Assembly (NCBI RefSeq): GCF_000766795.1
Contig: NZ_JPDS01000001.1
Span: 749,001-813,000, forward strand
Source: Polaribacter sp. Hel1_85
Lineage (GTDB): Bacteria; Bacteroidota; Bacteroidia; Flavobacteriales; Flavobacteriaceae
Direction of reading: 5' to 3'
Length of the DNA: 64,000 nt
Under the pieces are notes generated by a model. That model made no database searches, was not told the DNA's origin, and was given only the letters and a program-made list of their open reading frames with translations. This document shows, piece after piece, positions 44,001 through 52,736 of this stretch (positions are counted from its first letter, which is position 1; every line of letters starts with the position of its first letter). A program made the position numbers and the translations under genes.

Positions 44001-45283
44001 GAGAACTTTTTAAAGATCTAAAAGAACGTATTGGAGAAAAAGAATTATTAGCAATCATTTCTAAAGACGCAATAGATAATGGAACACCAATAGTTAAGTT
44101 ATTAAATCAAATAAAACAGAATTTAGAAACTACCACAAAGACAGAAAAAGTGAAAGCTTCTTTTGCTGGAGGTGTTTATGAAGATGGATTGCCTTGGAGT
44201 GGTGTATTAGCAGAAATTGACACGAAACAACATCACTGGAAATTTGCAGCACATATTGCAAATAAAGAACCTAAAAATGTACCAGCTTTAGTTAAAGAAT
44301 ATCAAAAGAAAAGCAAAAACAAGAAAAAAATTGAATTAGCTTGGAATGGTGGTTATATTTTAAATCCAGAATTGGTTGGTAAATTAGGTTTACCAGAAAC
44401 ATATATTGGTTCTCCTTTAGGTTTATTAATTATGGATGGAAAAGTTTTTTGTCCGCCATTATTTAATAAACCAGCATTCATAATTTATAAAGACGGTAAA
44501 GTAGACATTAGAAAAGTAAATAGTAAAGCAGGCTTTATCATCAAAGATAAAAAGGCATCTATAAAATTTACTTCAGATAATTATAACAAACATAGCACAA
44601 CTACTCCTTGTTTTTTTGATTTATCACATTCTCAAGAAACGATTATTGGTAATGGTAACTATATTGTTAGAATTGCAGGAAATACGGTAAAACAAGTAAT
44701 AAAGACAACTGAAAATGAAGAAGTTCCTTCAATTCCGGTAGGAATTACATTATCAATACCTGCAGAATTATTTATTGAAAGTATTTTTAAAGAAGAATCA
44801 ACTTTAGACATCAAACTACTAGAACCAGAAACAAATAGTTTTAATTGGGATGAAATTTCTTATGCTATAGAAGCTGGACCAATGCTAATTGATGAAGGAA
44901 AACAGATCTTAAACATGGAAGATGAAGGTTGGAAAACTAAAAATTCTATAAAAACTCAAGCTGCAAGGTTAGATTTTACGGATATGAGAGGACCTAAAAT
45001 TGCTGTTGGTATTACCAAAGATGGAAAATTAATGGTATTGATGGTAAATGGTAGAATTAGAGAATCTGTAGGTGCTACTCATTTTGATATGGTAGATATT
45101 CTTTTAAAATATGGAATGGACAAAGCAATGGGATTTGATCCTGGAGGAAGTAGTACTTTAGTTGTAGATGGAAATATTATGAACATATCTCCTTATAATA
45201 AAAATTATGAAAGTGATATCTATTCTTTGCCTCCTCAACCACGTTTTGTTGCAAACGCAATAGTTGGTTGGATTGAAGATTAA
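41090..45283 (+). CDS. Glycosyltransferase/phosphodiester glycosidase-like fusion protein
   Basis: 1397 residues, exceptionally long. Residues 1-580 are a GT4-like glycosyltransferase (GGVAFLTFYYTIDGITVETEK near 58, TRVISRKSIELNF near 361, PSQTEGRGLPIIEAAACGTP near 470). About 590-1000 match nothing known, with a helix-rich part. About 1015-1397 look like the NAGPA domain: AWNGGYILN near 1083 and the signature GFDPGGSSTLVVDGN near 1347. NAGPA-type enzymes cut sugar-phosphate diesters. No signal peptide is seen. A terminator follows. Confidence 0.8.
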   Translation: MSQQQITKINNTVQKLQKENIHTWFDLGLFLDKFKEQKSQLPFNGTSEDFNTKITKGGVAFLTFYYTIDGITVETEKYAKIFKNIYPDLPIHFVAGDIKDEANELIPKDAFQKVIPEMEAFDAWPLYKDFFQTKMDRGSKTYNDLIGKFWNEVLVLVEKLGTYIAKNDISLLYLINVCSNPGNVSLALATVLISEYLDIPVINNNHDFYWEGGHKKEDLKKKGIKKGPRDFFFHNAHIGEFFSIIEMVYPWESRSWMNVNINKIQQEHLININGHNPANVALLGTAVDTKMHQMSKRDIIKAFMQVATIFANDKETITVHTAAHHTDSKRSLKPILLGYKTIKNFDFVNNNIVFLQPTRVISRKSIELNFKLIKRLFDYETFSEKFITNPQLKLSLIVSGPIPHGQQNYYQELKKDFKNFLKELPKEFRKRVLLGFLFSEFDKNDFKKKYKKPLDIEQLYDVASLILLPSQTEGRGLPIIEAAACGTPIFCRQYEPREVYDQVIGRHLDESLRLNVLEFKGSKIPKILAEKICDHVFYPQNRMVDVTHNRSVINKRYSIASLEKNMRYILERMFLQLDAVGINENDQVINLLKEYKASVNFENDDLHAILNKKTRHYLPGYGRLSFMLYLKSLIDPSFFRVEEQLVKGKVMKYARMMENDIHDLVNTNLKQIHKYYNAIDDIFKYVEGEKSIRHDHALSYRHRNKKAYAYQDFTYQEVTGLVNMIYNDIFKPKHLADLTLAPQFFADWELALFQLTNSKFLSIDDRKILTKNLKNNVPKGYFPGRYIKHELEYFVLQPIRAQLHLTIEEELTEEVLNPKIDTLEKVYIFIHEPRITKWFSSANIKEYLESGKEPELGLLYKAGVVQIVETKQWSEGVHFPQMGVNALKILRKIKEANGFIITNGEYSAMMTDIVEIDHFHIGKALYEMTAKIMGIPKDSGFIQFVPAGVRTTLAYPTPIQTAKDFNTALNGELFKDLKERIGEKELLAIISKDAIDNGTPIVKLLNQIKQNLETTTKTEKVKASFAGGVYEDGLPWSGVLAEIDTKQHHWKFAAHIANKEPKNVPALVKEYQKKSKNKKKIELAWNGGYILNPELVGKLGLPETYIGSPLGLLIMDGKVFCPPLFNKPAFIIYKDGKVDIRKVNSKAGFIIKDKKASIKFTSDNYNKHSTTTPCFFDLSHSQETIIGNGNYIVRIAGNTVKQVIKTTENEEVPSIPVGITLSIPAELFIESIFKEESTLDIKLLEPETNSFNWDEISYAIEAGPMLIDEGKQILNMEDEGWKTKNSIKTQAARLDFTDMRGPKIAVGITKDGKLMVLMVNGRIRESVGATHFDMVDILLKYGMDKAMGFDPGGSSTLVVDGNIMNISPYNKNYESDIYSLPPQPRFVANAIVGWIED

Positions 45284-45301
45284 CTAATTTAATCAGTTAT
45301 A

Positions 45302-45338
45302 AAAAAAAAGTTCAAGTGGTTTACTTGAACTTTTTTTT
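45302..45338 (+). terminator. Intrinsic terminator of the glycosyltransferase pair
   Basis: AGTTCAAGT pairs with ACTTGAACT around GGTTT, within A and T runs of seven or more. Confidence 0.85.
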
Positions 45339-45480
45339 AGCAATAAAATTAAATTATAGCATAAAATATACAGTAAATTTAATTGATTTATTATTGAAAA
45401 TTTTGTAACTTACATACTAATTTAGTATTACATATTATTTGTAATAACTAACATTTATAAACAGATTAAAATCACTAGAT

Positions 45481-45741
45481 ATGAGCTTCTTATCAGACAA
45501 TGTGATTCCTGGAAATCACGGAAAAGTATTCGAAACAAATGCAACTTTCAATTACGATTTAAATTTAATTAAGACTAAAATAGCGTCTATCGATGGCGTT
45601 AAAAGAGTTAGTATTAATACAGACGTTTTTCCAAAAGAATTTAAAATTCGTACTTCAAAACTAGTTCCAGATAAAGTTATTGAAGATGCCGTTATTTCTT
45701 TAGGCTTTCATGTAATTGCAAAAGAGATGTTACCTCTTTAA
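45481..45741 (+). CDS. HMA-like fold small protein (no CxxC)
   Basis: 86 residues. The pattern ATFNYDLNLIKTKIASIDGVKRVSIN then PKEFKIRTSKLVPDKVIEDAVISLGFHV follows the beta-alpha-beta heavy-metal-associated domain, but the metal-binding Cys pair is absent. It may bind a partner or ligand other than Cu/Zn. It lies 12 bases before the amino acid permease. Confidence 0.6.
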   Translation: MSFLSDNVIPGNHGKVFETNATFNYDLNLIKTKIASIDGVKRVSINTDVFPKEFKIRTSKLVPDKVIEDAVISLGFHVIAKEMLPL

Positions 45742-45753
45742 GAAAGGTTCTTG

Positions 45754-47073
45754 ATGTCACAGCATAGAAAAAGAAATAAGAGTTTAGGATTACCTGAATT
45801 AATAGCGATTGCACTTGGTGGAATGATTGGTGGAGGAATTTTTACAATTCTAGGAATTTCAGTTTCTTTAATTGGTAACCTTACTCCTTTTGCCATTATA
45901 GTTGGAGGATTAATAGCTTCTTTAGCTGCATATTCTTATGTAAAATTAGGACTATACTATAAAGATGAAGGAGCTACTTATTCTTTCTTTAAATTTACTT
46001 ACCCTAAATCTAACTTTTCAGCAGCTACAATTGGTTGGTTTATCATTTTTGGTTACGTAAGTACTTTGGCTTTGTATGCATATACATTTTCTTCTTACGC
46101 AATTAGTAGCACAGATTTTGCTAATAATATTTGGATTCGAAAAGGCATTGCTATAAGTGTTATTGGCCTTTTTACTCTGATAAATATTTGGAGCGTTAAT
46201 GGAATGGGAAAAATTGAAGACTTAATGGTGTATACCAAACTTATTGTTTTAACTATTATTTCTATAGTATTAATAAATAATGGAACAACAGACTTTGGTA
46301 CTTTTATTAAAAACATGACATTAGATTTAGAAAACTCAAGTATGTTTTCAATTCTAATTGTAGCATCCTTAACATTTGTAGGTTATGAAGGGTTTCAATT
46401 AGTTATTCATGCAATGGATGAAATGAAAAATCCAGAAAAAAATATACCTAGGGCTATTTATTCAGCCATTTTTTTAGCTGTATTAATTTATGTAATTATT
46501 TCATTAGGAGCTTTATTTGCAATTCCATCAGAAGATATTATTAAAAATAAAGAGTATGCATTGGCAGCTGGTGCAGGCAATATATTGGGAAACACTGGAA
46601 CTAATCTTGTAATTATTGGTGCAGTTTTAGCAACAAGTAGTGCTATAAGTGGTACAATTTTCGGTGCATCTAGATTAATGTCTGTAATTGCTAAAGATCA
46701 TTATTTTCCCCAATGGCTTTCAATCAGAAAAAAAAATAGTCCACAAAATTCTATATTTACTTTAGCCAGTTTGTCAATTATTTTGATAATAATTGGTGGT
46801 TTAGAATTAATACTTGAATTTAGTAGCATTACTTTTCTACTCGTTTCACTATTAATGGCAATTGCTAATTTTAAAATTAGAAAAAAAACCAACTCATCTA
46901 CTTTAATTACAATACTATCTATAATAGGATTAAGTATTGGTGGTATTTTAATTTTGTATTACGAACTGACAAACAATTGGCAACAAATGTTAGCAATAAT
47001 AGTATTGTATATTTTACTTGCTATTGGAGCTTGGAATTTTTCTAGAAAAAAAGAAAAACAAAAACAATATTAA
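45754..47073 (+). CDS. APC-superfamily amino acid permease
   Basis: 439 residues (ATG 45754; a TTG one codon earlier is possible), 12 membrane segments. The start ELIAIALGGMIGGGIFTILG carries the unwound substrate-binding loop of APC carriers, and MDEMKNPEKNIPRAIYSAI lies near 228. Imports amino acids or polyamines; the substrate is unknown. It is cotranscribed with the small HMA-like protein. Confidence 0.87.
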   Translation: MSQHRKRNKSLGLPELIAIALGGMIGGGIFTILGISVSLIGNLTPFAIIVGGLIASLAAYSYVKLGLYYKDEGATYSFFKFTYPKSNFSAATIGWFIIFGYVSTLALYAYTFSSYAISSTDFANNIWIRKGIAISVIGLFTLINIWSVNGMGKIEDLMVYTKLIVLTIISIVLINNGTTDFGTFIKNMTLDLENSSMFSILIVASLTFVGYEGFQLVIHAMDEMKNPEKNIPRAIYSAIFLAVLIYVIISLGALFAIPSEDIIKNKEYALAAGAGNILGNTGTNLVIIGAVLATSSAISGTIFGASRLMSVIAKDHYFPQWLSIRKKNSPQNSIFTLASLSIILIIIGGLELILEFSSITFLLVSLLMAIANFKIRKKTNSSTLITILSIIGLSIGGILILYYELTNNWQQMLAIIVLYILLAIGAWNFSRKKEKQKQY

Positions 47074-47183
47074 ATCTAGTTTTTATCCATTTAAAAATCA
47101 GGTATTTCTACTTATTTTATTAATACTCTTAATTTATTAAATTCGAATAAATATTTTTTTTAAACATCTTAAATAAAAAAATC

Positions 47184-47780
47184 ATGTTCGAAAGTAAAGA
47201 AACAGCTACTGCTATAAAAGACAGAATTCAATTACCTTTCAGTTTTGATATACCTAAAATGCTCGCTGAAACAAAGGCGTTAGCATTAGAGGAATTTGAG
47301 TATTATAAGGTAATTCAACTAAGAGCACCAGCTCATTTGGTAGATACTACATTGCCTTTTCCTCCTCCAGCAGATGATTATGCAGATGGATCTTGGACAA
47401 ACTGGTTAGAAACTGCAGCACTTCTTAAATCGCCTTATATAAAAAGTATTATTGACACTTTTCAAAAAAATACAACCGTAACTTTAGTAAGATTATTAAG
47501 ACTAGCGCCAAATTCTATTGTAAAAGAACATACAGACCCAACTTTAGGATTGGAAGTAGAAAAATCGGTGATACGATTAACAATTCCTATTTTAAATAAT
47601 GATAAAATGGTTTTTAACCTCAACAAAACTCCTGTAAATATGAAACCTGGTGAATGTTGGTATTTACGATTAACAGATCCTCATGAAGTTATTAATAATG
47701 GAAATGAAGAGCGTATCAATCTAACAATTGATATGATTCCTAATAAATGGATAAGAGATATTATTGAAAAATCCCAATAA
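47184..47780 (+). CDS. Aspartyl/asparaginyl beta-hydroxylase-like protein
   Basis: 198 residues. A cupin fold with the iron motif HTDPT near 113-117 (EHTDPTLGLE) and the distal His/Arg in DPHEVINNGNEERINLTI near 166-184. The family uses 2-oxoglutarate and Fe(II) to hydroxylate protein or small-molecule substrates. The substrate here is unknown. Confidence 0.8.
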   Translation: MFESKETATAIKDRIQLPFSFDIPKMLAETKALALEEFEYYKVIQLRAPAHLVDTTLPFPPPADDYADGSWTNWLETAALLKSPYIKSIIDTFQKNTTVTLVRLLRLAPNSIVKEHTDPTLGLEVEKSVIRLTIPILNNDKMVFNLNKTPVNMKPGECWYLRLTDPHEVINNGNEERINLTIDMIPNKWIRDIIEKSQ

Positions 47781-47800
47781 TTTCTTATTGGGATTTTATA
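47769..47800 (+). terminator. Intrinsic terminator overlapping the stop codon
   Basis: AATCCCAATAA pairs with TTATTGGGATT; the hairpin begins inside the last codons and the TAA is in its 5' arm. Confidence 0.8.
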
Positions 47801-47813
47801 TTTTAAAGATAAA

Positions 47814-47835
47814 ATTCTGAAACAAGTTCAGAAAT
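47814..47835. repeat. Small palindrome (family 2), TTCTGAA...TTCAGAA
   Basis: Same core (TGAA-CAAG-TTCA) as the palindromes of the his operon, here 15 kb away between two convergent genes. Confidence 0.6.
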
Positions 47836-47845
47836 TATCCTTTAG

Positions 47846-48937
47846 TTACACGTTAAATCTAAAGTGCATTACATCACCATCTTTAACAATGTACTCCTTA
47901 CCTTCTACTTTCATTTTACCAGCTTCTTTTACTTTAGCTTCAGAACCATAAGTTACATAATCATCGTAAGCAATAGTTTCTGCTCTAATAAAACCTTTTT
48001 CAAAATCTGTATGAATTACTCCTGCAGCTTGAGGCGCAGTAGAACCAATAGGAATTGTCCAAGCTCTTACTTCTTTTACACCTGCTGTAAAATAAGTTTG
48101 TAAGTTTAATAATTTATATGCAGAACGAACCAATCTAGAAACACCTGCTTCTTCTAAGCCAATATCTGCTAAAAACATCTGTCTTTCTTCATAATCGTCT
48201 AACTCTGTAATATCTGCCTCAGTACCAACTGCTAAAACAATTACCTCAGCATTTTCGTCTTTTACAGCTTCTCTTACTTTTTCTACATAATCGTTTCCAG
48301 AAACTGCAGAATTTTCATCAACATTACAAACATATAATACTGGTTTTAATGTAATAAATTGTAGCGGTTGAACAAACTCCATTTCTTTTTCAGAAAAGTC
48401 GATTGTTCTTACAGAAACCCCTTTTAGTAAAGTTTCTTCAATTTTTAATAAAACCACTAATTCTGCTTGCGCTTCTTTATTACCTGTTTTTGCAGTTCTT
48501 TTTACACGCTCTAAACGTTTTTGAACGGTTTCTAAATCTTTTAATTGCAACTCAATATCAATCGTTTCTTTATCTCTAACAGGATCTATAGAACTATCTA
48601 CATGAATAATATTATCATTATCAAAACAACGTACAACATGTAAAAGTGCATCAGTTTCTCTAATATTTGCTAAAAATTGATTTCCTAAACCTTCTCCTTT
48701 ACTTGCTCCTTTTACAAGACCAGCAATATCAACAATTTCTACTGTTGCTGGCAAAACTCTTTCTGGGTTTACCAATTCTTCTAATTTTTCTAAACGTGTA
48801 TCTGGTACATTTACAACTCCTAAATTTGGCTCTATCGTACAAAAAGGAAAGTTGGCACTTTGCGCTTTTGCATTTGATAAACAGTTAAATAAAGTTGATT
48901 TTCCTACGTTTGGTAATCCTACAATTCCGGCTTTCAT
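47846..48937 (-). CDS. ychF: Redox-regulated ATPase/GTPase YchF
   Basis: 363 residues. Walker [13 protein letters not shown] at 7-18, then [17 protein letters not shown] near 70 and a C-terminal TGS domain ([12 protein letters not shown] near 279 to [12 protein letters not shown]). An ancient translation-associated nucleotidase that binds ATP better than GTP. Promoter TATATTTG lies 21 bases upstream, inside an inverted repeat. Confidence 0.96.
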   Translation of the reverse strand: MKAGIVGLPNVGKSTLFNCLSNAKAQSANFPFCTIEPNLGVVNVPDTRLEKLEELVNPERVLPATVEIVDIAGLVKGASKGEGLGNQFLANIRETDALLHVVRCFDNDNIIHVDSSIDPVRDKETIDIELQLKDLETVQKRLERVKRTAKTGNKEAQAELVVLLKIEETLLKGVSVRTIDFSEKEMEFVQPLQFITLKPVLYVCNVDENSAVSGNDYVEKVREAVKDENAEVIVLAVGTEADITELDDYEERQMFLADIGLEEAGVSRLVRSAYKLLNLQTYFTAGVKEVRAWTIPIGSTAPQAAGVIHTDFEKGFIRAETIAYDDYVTYGSEAKVKEAGKMKVEGKEYIVKDGDVMHFRFNV

Positions 48938-48957
48938 GTAAATAAATTTTGCGAGTG

Positions 48958-48965
48958 CAAATATA
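48958..48965 (-). promoter_or_regulatory. -7 element TATATTTG of ychF
   Basis: Perfect consensus; overlapped by the inverted repeat at 48963-48994. Confidence 0.6.
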
Positions 48966-48994
48966 ACAGATTTACTTCTATAATCAATCTGTTA
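48963..48994. promoter_or_regulatory. Inverted repeat over the ychF promoter
   Basis: ATAACAGATT and AATCTGTTAT are perfect ten-base arms with a 12-base spacer. They span the region upstream of and touching the -7 element. Confidence 0.5.
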
Positions 48995-49001
48995 TAAAAA
49001 C

Positions 49002-49027
49002 AAAAATCCTGCTAAAAGCAGGATTTC
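49002..49027 (-). terminator. Intrinsic terminator of the ferredoxin gene
   Basis: AAATCCTGC pairs with GCAGGATTT; T run on the minus strand. Confidence 0.8.
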
Positions 49028-49047
49028 TATAAATTTTAATATTTTTA

Positions 49048-49398
49048 TTACTCATTATGCATAAAGCTTTGTTTAGCTAGTAATTCTTCTTCTGTTTCTA
49101 CCACATCATCATCTGGCACACAACAATCTACAGGACATACTGCAGCACATTGTGGTTCATCATGGAAACCTTTACATTCTGTACATTTATCTGGTACAAT
49201 GTAATAAAGCTCATCAGAAACTGGTTCTTGATCTTCGTCTGCATTTACAGATTTTCCACTAGGTAATACTACATCACCTTTTAAATCTGTACCATCTGCA
49301 TATTTCCAATCATCTGCTCCTTCATAAATTGCTGTGTTAGGACATTCTGGTTCACATGCCCCACAATTTATACATTCATCTGTTATTATAATTGCCAT
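49048..49398 (-). CDS. 4Fe-4S dicluster ferredoxin
   Basis: 116 residues. First cluster motif [12 protein letters not shown] at 9-20 and second [22 protein letters not shown] near 72-93, with an extended loop. Such ferredoxins of the Alvin type carry low-potential electrons. It is divergent from the LuxC-like reductase with a shared promoter region, so it may supply electrons there (inference). Confidence 0.93.
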   Translation of the reverse strand: MAIIITDECINCGACEPECPNTAIYEGADDWKYADGTDLKGDVVLPSGKSVNADEDQEPVSDELYYIVPDKCTECKGFHDEPQCAAVCPVDCCVPDDDVVETEEELLAKQSFMHNE

Positions 49399-49418
49399 AA
49401 TTTTCTGTTCTGTTTTTG

Positions 49419-49426
49419 TACCTTTG
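49419..49426 (+). promoter_or_regulatory. -7 element TACCTTTG of the LuxC-like gene
   Basis: Perfect consensus; 42 bases before the ATG at 49469. Confidence 0.55.
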
Positions 49427-49432
49427 CAGTTG

Positions 49433-49440
49433 CAAAAATA
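49433..49440 (-). promoter_or_regulatory. -7 element TATTTTTG of the ferredoxin gene
   Basis: Perfect consensus on the minus strand with a TTTG about 20 bases upstream. The two divergent promoters are interleaved. Confidence 0.6.
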
Positions 49441-49468
49441 AAGCCAAAATTATTTACAACCAAAATAA

Positions 49469-50530
49469 ATGAATAGTATTCAAAACAGAATTACTGCATT
49501 CGCAAAATTAGGGGACTTTTTAAGTCAGTTTTCTGTCGATAATATAAAAAAAATCGATAGTATTGAACATAATGAAATCTTTTATGATGGTTTTTTACAT
49601 CAAATGAAAATTGCTCAAGAAAATAATTCTTGGTTTACGAAAGAAAACATTTTATTTTCATTAAATAGTTTAAGTAAATCGCTAAATAAAAGCAATTTAG
49701 ATAAATTCACTAAAAATTTTAACTCGAGTAAAGAATCATCCAAAAAAGTAGCCATTATTATGGCAGGAAACATTCCTTTAGTTGGATTTCATGATTTTTT
49801 ATCTGTACTAATATCTGGGCATTCAGTATTGGTAAAGCAATCTTCTAGTGATAAACATCTTTTACCCTTTTTAGCAAAGTATTTAGAGTTTGTTGAAGAA
49901 GGTTTTAAAGGAAAAATCACTTTTACAGAAGAAAAGTTGTCAGATTTTGACGCTGTAATCGCTACTGGAAGTGATAATACTGCGCGTTATTTTGAATATT
50001 ATTTTAAAAATAAACCAAATATTATCCGAAAAAGCAGAAACTCTGTGGCAGTTATCACTGGAAAAGAAACTGAAGAAGATTTTATAAAACTTTCTGATGA
50101 TGTTTTTCAGTATTTTGGATTAGGATGTAGAAGTGTTTCAAAATTATATGTGCCAAAAGGTTATAATTTTGATGCATTTTTTACAGGAATGTATGTAAAA
50201 AAAGAGCATATAAATAATGCAAAATATGCTAATAATTACGATTACAATAAGGCAGTTTATTTAATGAGTGAGTTCGATTTGTTAGAAAATGGTTTTTTGA
50301 TGATTAAAGAAGATGAAAGTTACTCCTCTCCTATTGCAACCGTTTTTTACGAGTATTATGACAACGAAATAGATTTAAAAATAAAATTACATCAAGATAA
50401 AGAAAAGATTCAATGTATTGTAGCCAAAGACTTTATAGAAAATGAAGTGGCTTTTGGTCAAACTCAACATCCGAAGTTAACAGATTTTGCAGATGGAGTA
50501 AATACTTTAGAATTTTTATCAAAAATATAA
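49469..50530 (+). CDS. Acyl-CoA reductase, LuxC-like
   Basis: 353 residues, shorter than LuxC. The NAD-binding AIIMAGNIPLVGFHDFLSVLISGHSVLVKQSSSDKH near 95-128 and DAVIATGSDNTARYFEYYF near 164 are distinctive; the catalytic Cys is in FGLGCRSVSKLYVP near 217. It would reduce an acyl-CoA or activated acyl group to aldehyde. It stands upstream of serC-serA across a repeat, on the same strand. Product unknown. Confidence 0.85.
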   Translation: MNSIQNRITAFAKLGDFLSQFSVDNIKKIDSIEHNEIFYDGFLHQMKIAQENNSWFTKENILFSLNSLSKSLNKSNLDKFTKNFNSSKESSKKVAIIMAGNIPLVGFHDFLSVLISGHSVLVKQSSSDKHLLPFLAKYLEFVEEGFKGKITFTEEKLSDFDAVIATGSDNTARYFEYYFKNKPNIIRKSRNSVAVITGKETEEDFIKLSDDVFQYFGLGCRSVSKLYVPKGYNFDAFFTGMYVKKEHINNAKYANNYDYNKAVYLMSEFDLLENGFLMIKEDESYSSPIATVFYEYYDNEIDLKIKLHQDKEKIQCIVAKDFIENEVAFGQTQHPKLTDFADGVNTLEFLSKI

Positions 50531-50542
50531 TTTCGTTTAAGG

Positions 50543-50620
50543 TGTCATTTTGAACGAAATGAAAAGGAGTCGAAAAATCTATTTTTTAAAATAAGATTTC
50601 TCCATAAAGTCGAAATGACA
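50543..50620. repeat. Dispersed repeat (family 1), outside the his operon
   Basis: Starts TGTCATTTTGAACGAAATGA and ends GTCGAAATGACA, like the his operon copies; it lies in the gap before serC. Confidence 0.6.
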
Positions 50621-50655
50621 TGTTTAACAAACATTAAACTTTGAAACTTAAAAAA

Positions 50656-51723
50656 ATGAAAAAACATAATTTTAGTGCAGGTCCTTGTATTTTACCACAA
50701 GAAGTTTTACAAAAAGCATCAGAAGCTATTATCAATTTTAATAATGATGATTTATCTTTAATAGAAATCTCACACAGAAGTAAATCTTTTGTGGCCGTTA
50801 TGGAAAAAGCACGATCTCTAGCTTTAGAGTTATTGGGTTTAGAAAATAAAGGATATAAAGCTTTATTCTTACAAGGTGGCGCAAGTATGGAGTTTTTAAT
50901 GGTTGCTTATAATTTATTGAATAAAAAAGCAGCGTATTTAAACACAGGAACTTGGTCTGATAAAGCAATTAAAGAAGCAAAAGCTTTTGGAGAGTTGGTA
51001 GAAGTTGGCTCGTCTAAAGACAAAGGTTATAATTACATTCCAAAAGGATATTCTATTCCTAAAGATGCAGATTATTTTCACTGTACAAGCAACAATACAG
51101 TTGCAGGAACACAAATGAAAAGTTTTCCAGAAACAAATGTTTCTATGGTTTGTGATATGAGTTCAGATATCTTTTCTCGTCAATTAGACTTTGAAAAATT
51201 TGATTTAATTTATGCTGGTGCTCAAAAAAACATGGGTCCTGCAGGTGCAACTTTAGTCATCATAAAAGAAGAAATATTAGGTAAAGTAGAAAGACATATT
51301 CCTTCTATGTTAAATTACAAAATTCACATAGATAAAAATAGTATGTTTAACACACCTTCTGTTTTTGCTGTGTATGTTTCTATGTTAACTTTACAATGGC
51401 TAAAAGATTTAGGAGGAATTAAATTTATTGAAGAAGTAAATAATAAAAAAGCGGCTCTTTTATATAATGAGATTGACAGAAACCCATTATTTAAAGGAAT
51501 TGTAGAAAAAGAAGATAGAAGTACTATGAATGCTACTTTTGTTTTAACTGATGAAAGTTTAACAGAAACATTTAACAAAATGTGGGCAAAAGCTGGTATT
51601 AGCGGAATAAATGGCCACAGAAGTGTTGGTGGTTATAGAGCAAGTATGTATAATGCTTTACCATTATATAGTGTACAGGCTTTAGTAGATGTAATGCAAG
51701 AGTTAGAAAAAACTCAAGCTTAA
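50656..51723 (+). CDS. serC: Phosphoserine aminotransferase
   Basis: 355 residues from ATG 50656 (MKKHNFSAGPCILP); an upstream TTG is less likely. PLP enzyme: EISHRSKSF near 36, LFLQGGASMEFLMVA near 70, the PLP Lys in IYAGAQKNMGPAGATLV near 191, HRSVGGYRASMYNALP near 323. Second step of serine synthesis (also in vitamin B6 synthesis). Followed by serA after 27 bases. Confidence 0.96.
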   Translation: MKKHNFSAGPCILPQEVLQKASEAIINFNNDDLSLIEISHRSKSFVAVMEKARSLALELLGLENKGYKALFLQGGASMEFLMVAYNLLNKKAAYLNTGTWSDKAIKEAKAFGELVEVGSSKDKGYNYIPKGYSIPKDADYFHCTSNNTVAGTQMKSFPETNVSMVCDMSSDIFSRQLDFEKFDLIYAGAQKNMGPAGATLVIIKEEILGKVERHIPSMLNYKIHIDKNSMFNTPSVFAVYVSMLTLQWLKDLGGIKFIEEVNNKKAALLYNEIDRNPLFKGIVEKEDRSTMNATFVLTDESLTETFNKMWAKAGISGINGHRSVGGYRASMYNALPLYSVQALVDVMQELEKTQA

Positions 51724-51750
51724 TAATTAAATATTCGAATAAAATATAGA

Positions 51751-52704
51751 ATGAAGATATTAGCAAATGATGGAATTTCTCAAAGCGGAAAAGATGCTTT
51801 AGAAAAAGGAGGTTTTGAAGTATTAACAGTAAAAGTTGCTCAAAATCAGTTAGAAAATTACATCAATGAAAATAATGTTGATGCAATTTTAGTGAGAAGT
51901 GCAACACAAGTAAGGCAAGAATTGATTGAAGCTTGTCCTAGTTTAAAATTAATTGGACGTGGTGGTGTTGGTTTAGATAATATTGATGTTGATTATGCAG
52001 AAGACAATGGTTTACACGTAATTAATACACCAGAAGCTTCTTCTAGTTCTGTTGCAGAATTGGTTTTTTCACATCTTTTTGGAATGGCAAGGTTTCTACA
52101 TTCATCTAATAGAGAAATGCCTTTAGAAGGAGATACTCGTTTTAAAGATTTGAAAAAAGCCTATTCTCAAGGAATTGAATTAAGAGGAAAAACTATTGGA
52201 ATTATTGGTTTTGGAAGAATTGGTCAAGAAGTTGCTAAAATTGCAATTGGTATTGGAATGCATGTTTTAGCTACTGATGAAAAAATTACAACTGCACCAA
52301 TTACTTTAGAGTTTTTCAATGGACAAAAGAATACTTTTACTATTGATACAATAGATCAAGAAGAATTATTAAAAGAAGCAGATTTTATTACTTTACATAC
52401 ACCAGATCAAGAAGATTATATCATTTCAGCATCAGAATTTGAAAAAATGAAAGATGGTGTTGGAATTATAAATACATCTAGAGGTGGTATTTTACATGAA
52501 GTTGACTTAGTAAATGCTATAGAAAGTGGTAAAGTACAATTTGCTGGTTTAGATGTTTTTGAAACAGAACCTACACCTGCTGTTCAATTATTAATGAATC
52601 CAGAACTTTCTTTAACACCACATATTGGTGCAGCTACAAAAGAAGCGCAAGATAGAATTGGGTTAGAATTAGCAAAACAAATTATAAATTTATTGAAGAA
52701 TTAA
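51751..52704 (+). CDS. serA: D-3-phosphoglycerate dehydrogenase (short form)
   Basis: 317 residues, without the ACT/ASB regulatory domains of long SerA. Rossmann motif [16 protein letters not shown] near 148, substrate residue Arg in [10 protein letters not shown], catalytic His in [12 protein letters not shown] near 291. First step of serine synthesis. Placed after serC in the same operon. Confidence 0.92.
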   Translation: MKILANDGISQSGKDALEKGGFEVLTVKVAQNQLENYINENNVDAILVRSATQVRQELIEACPSLKLIGRGGVGLDNIDVDYAEDNGLHVINTPEASSSSVAELVFSHLFGMARFLHSSNREMPLEGDTRFKDLKKAYSQGIELRGKTIGIIGFGRIGQEVAKIAIGIGMHVLATDEKITTAPITLEFFNGQKNTFTIDTIDQEELLKEADFITLHTPDQEDYIISASEFEKMKDGVGIINTSRGGILHEVDLVNAIESGKVQFAGLDVFETEPTPAVQLLMNPELSLTPHIGAATKEAQDRIGLELAKQIINLLKN

Positions 52705-52736
52705 AACATTTAATAATTGAAAGTCTATAACTTAAA

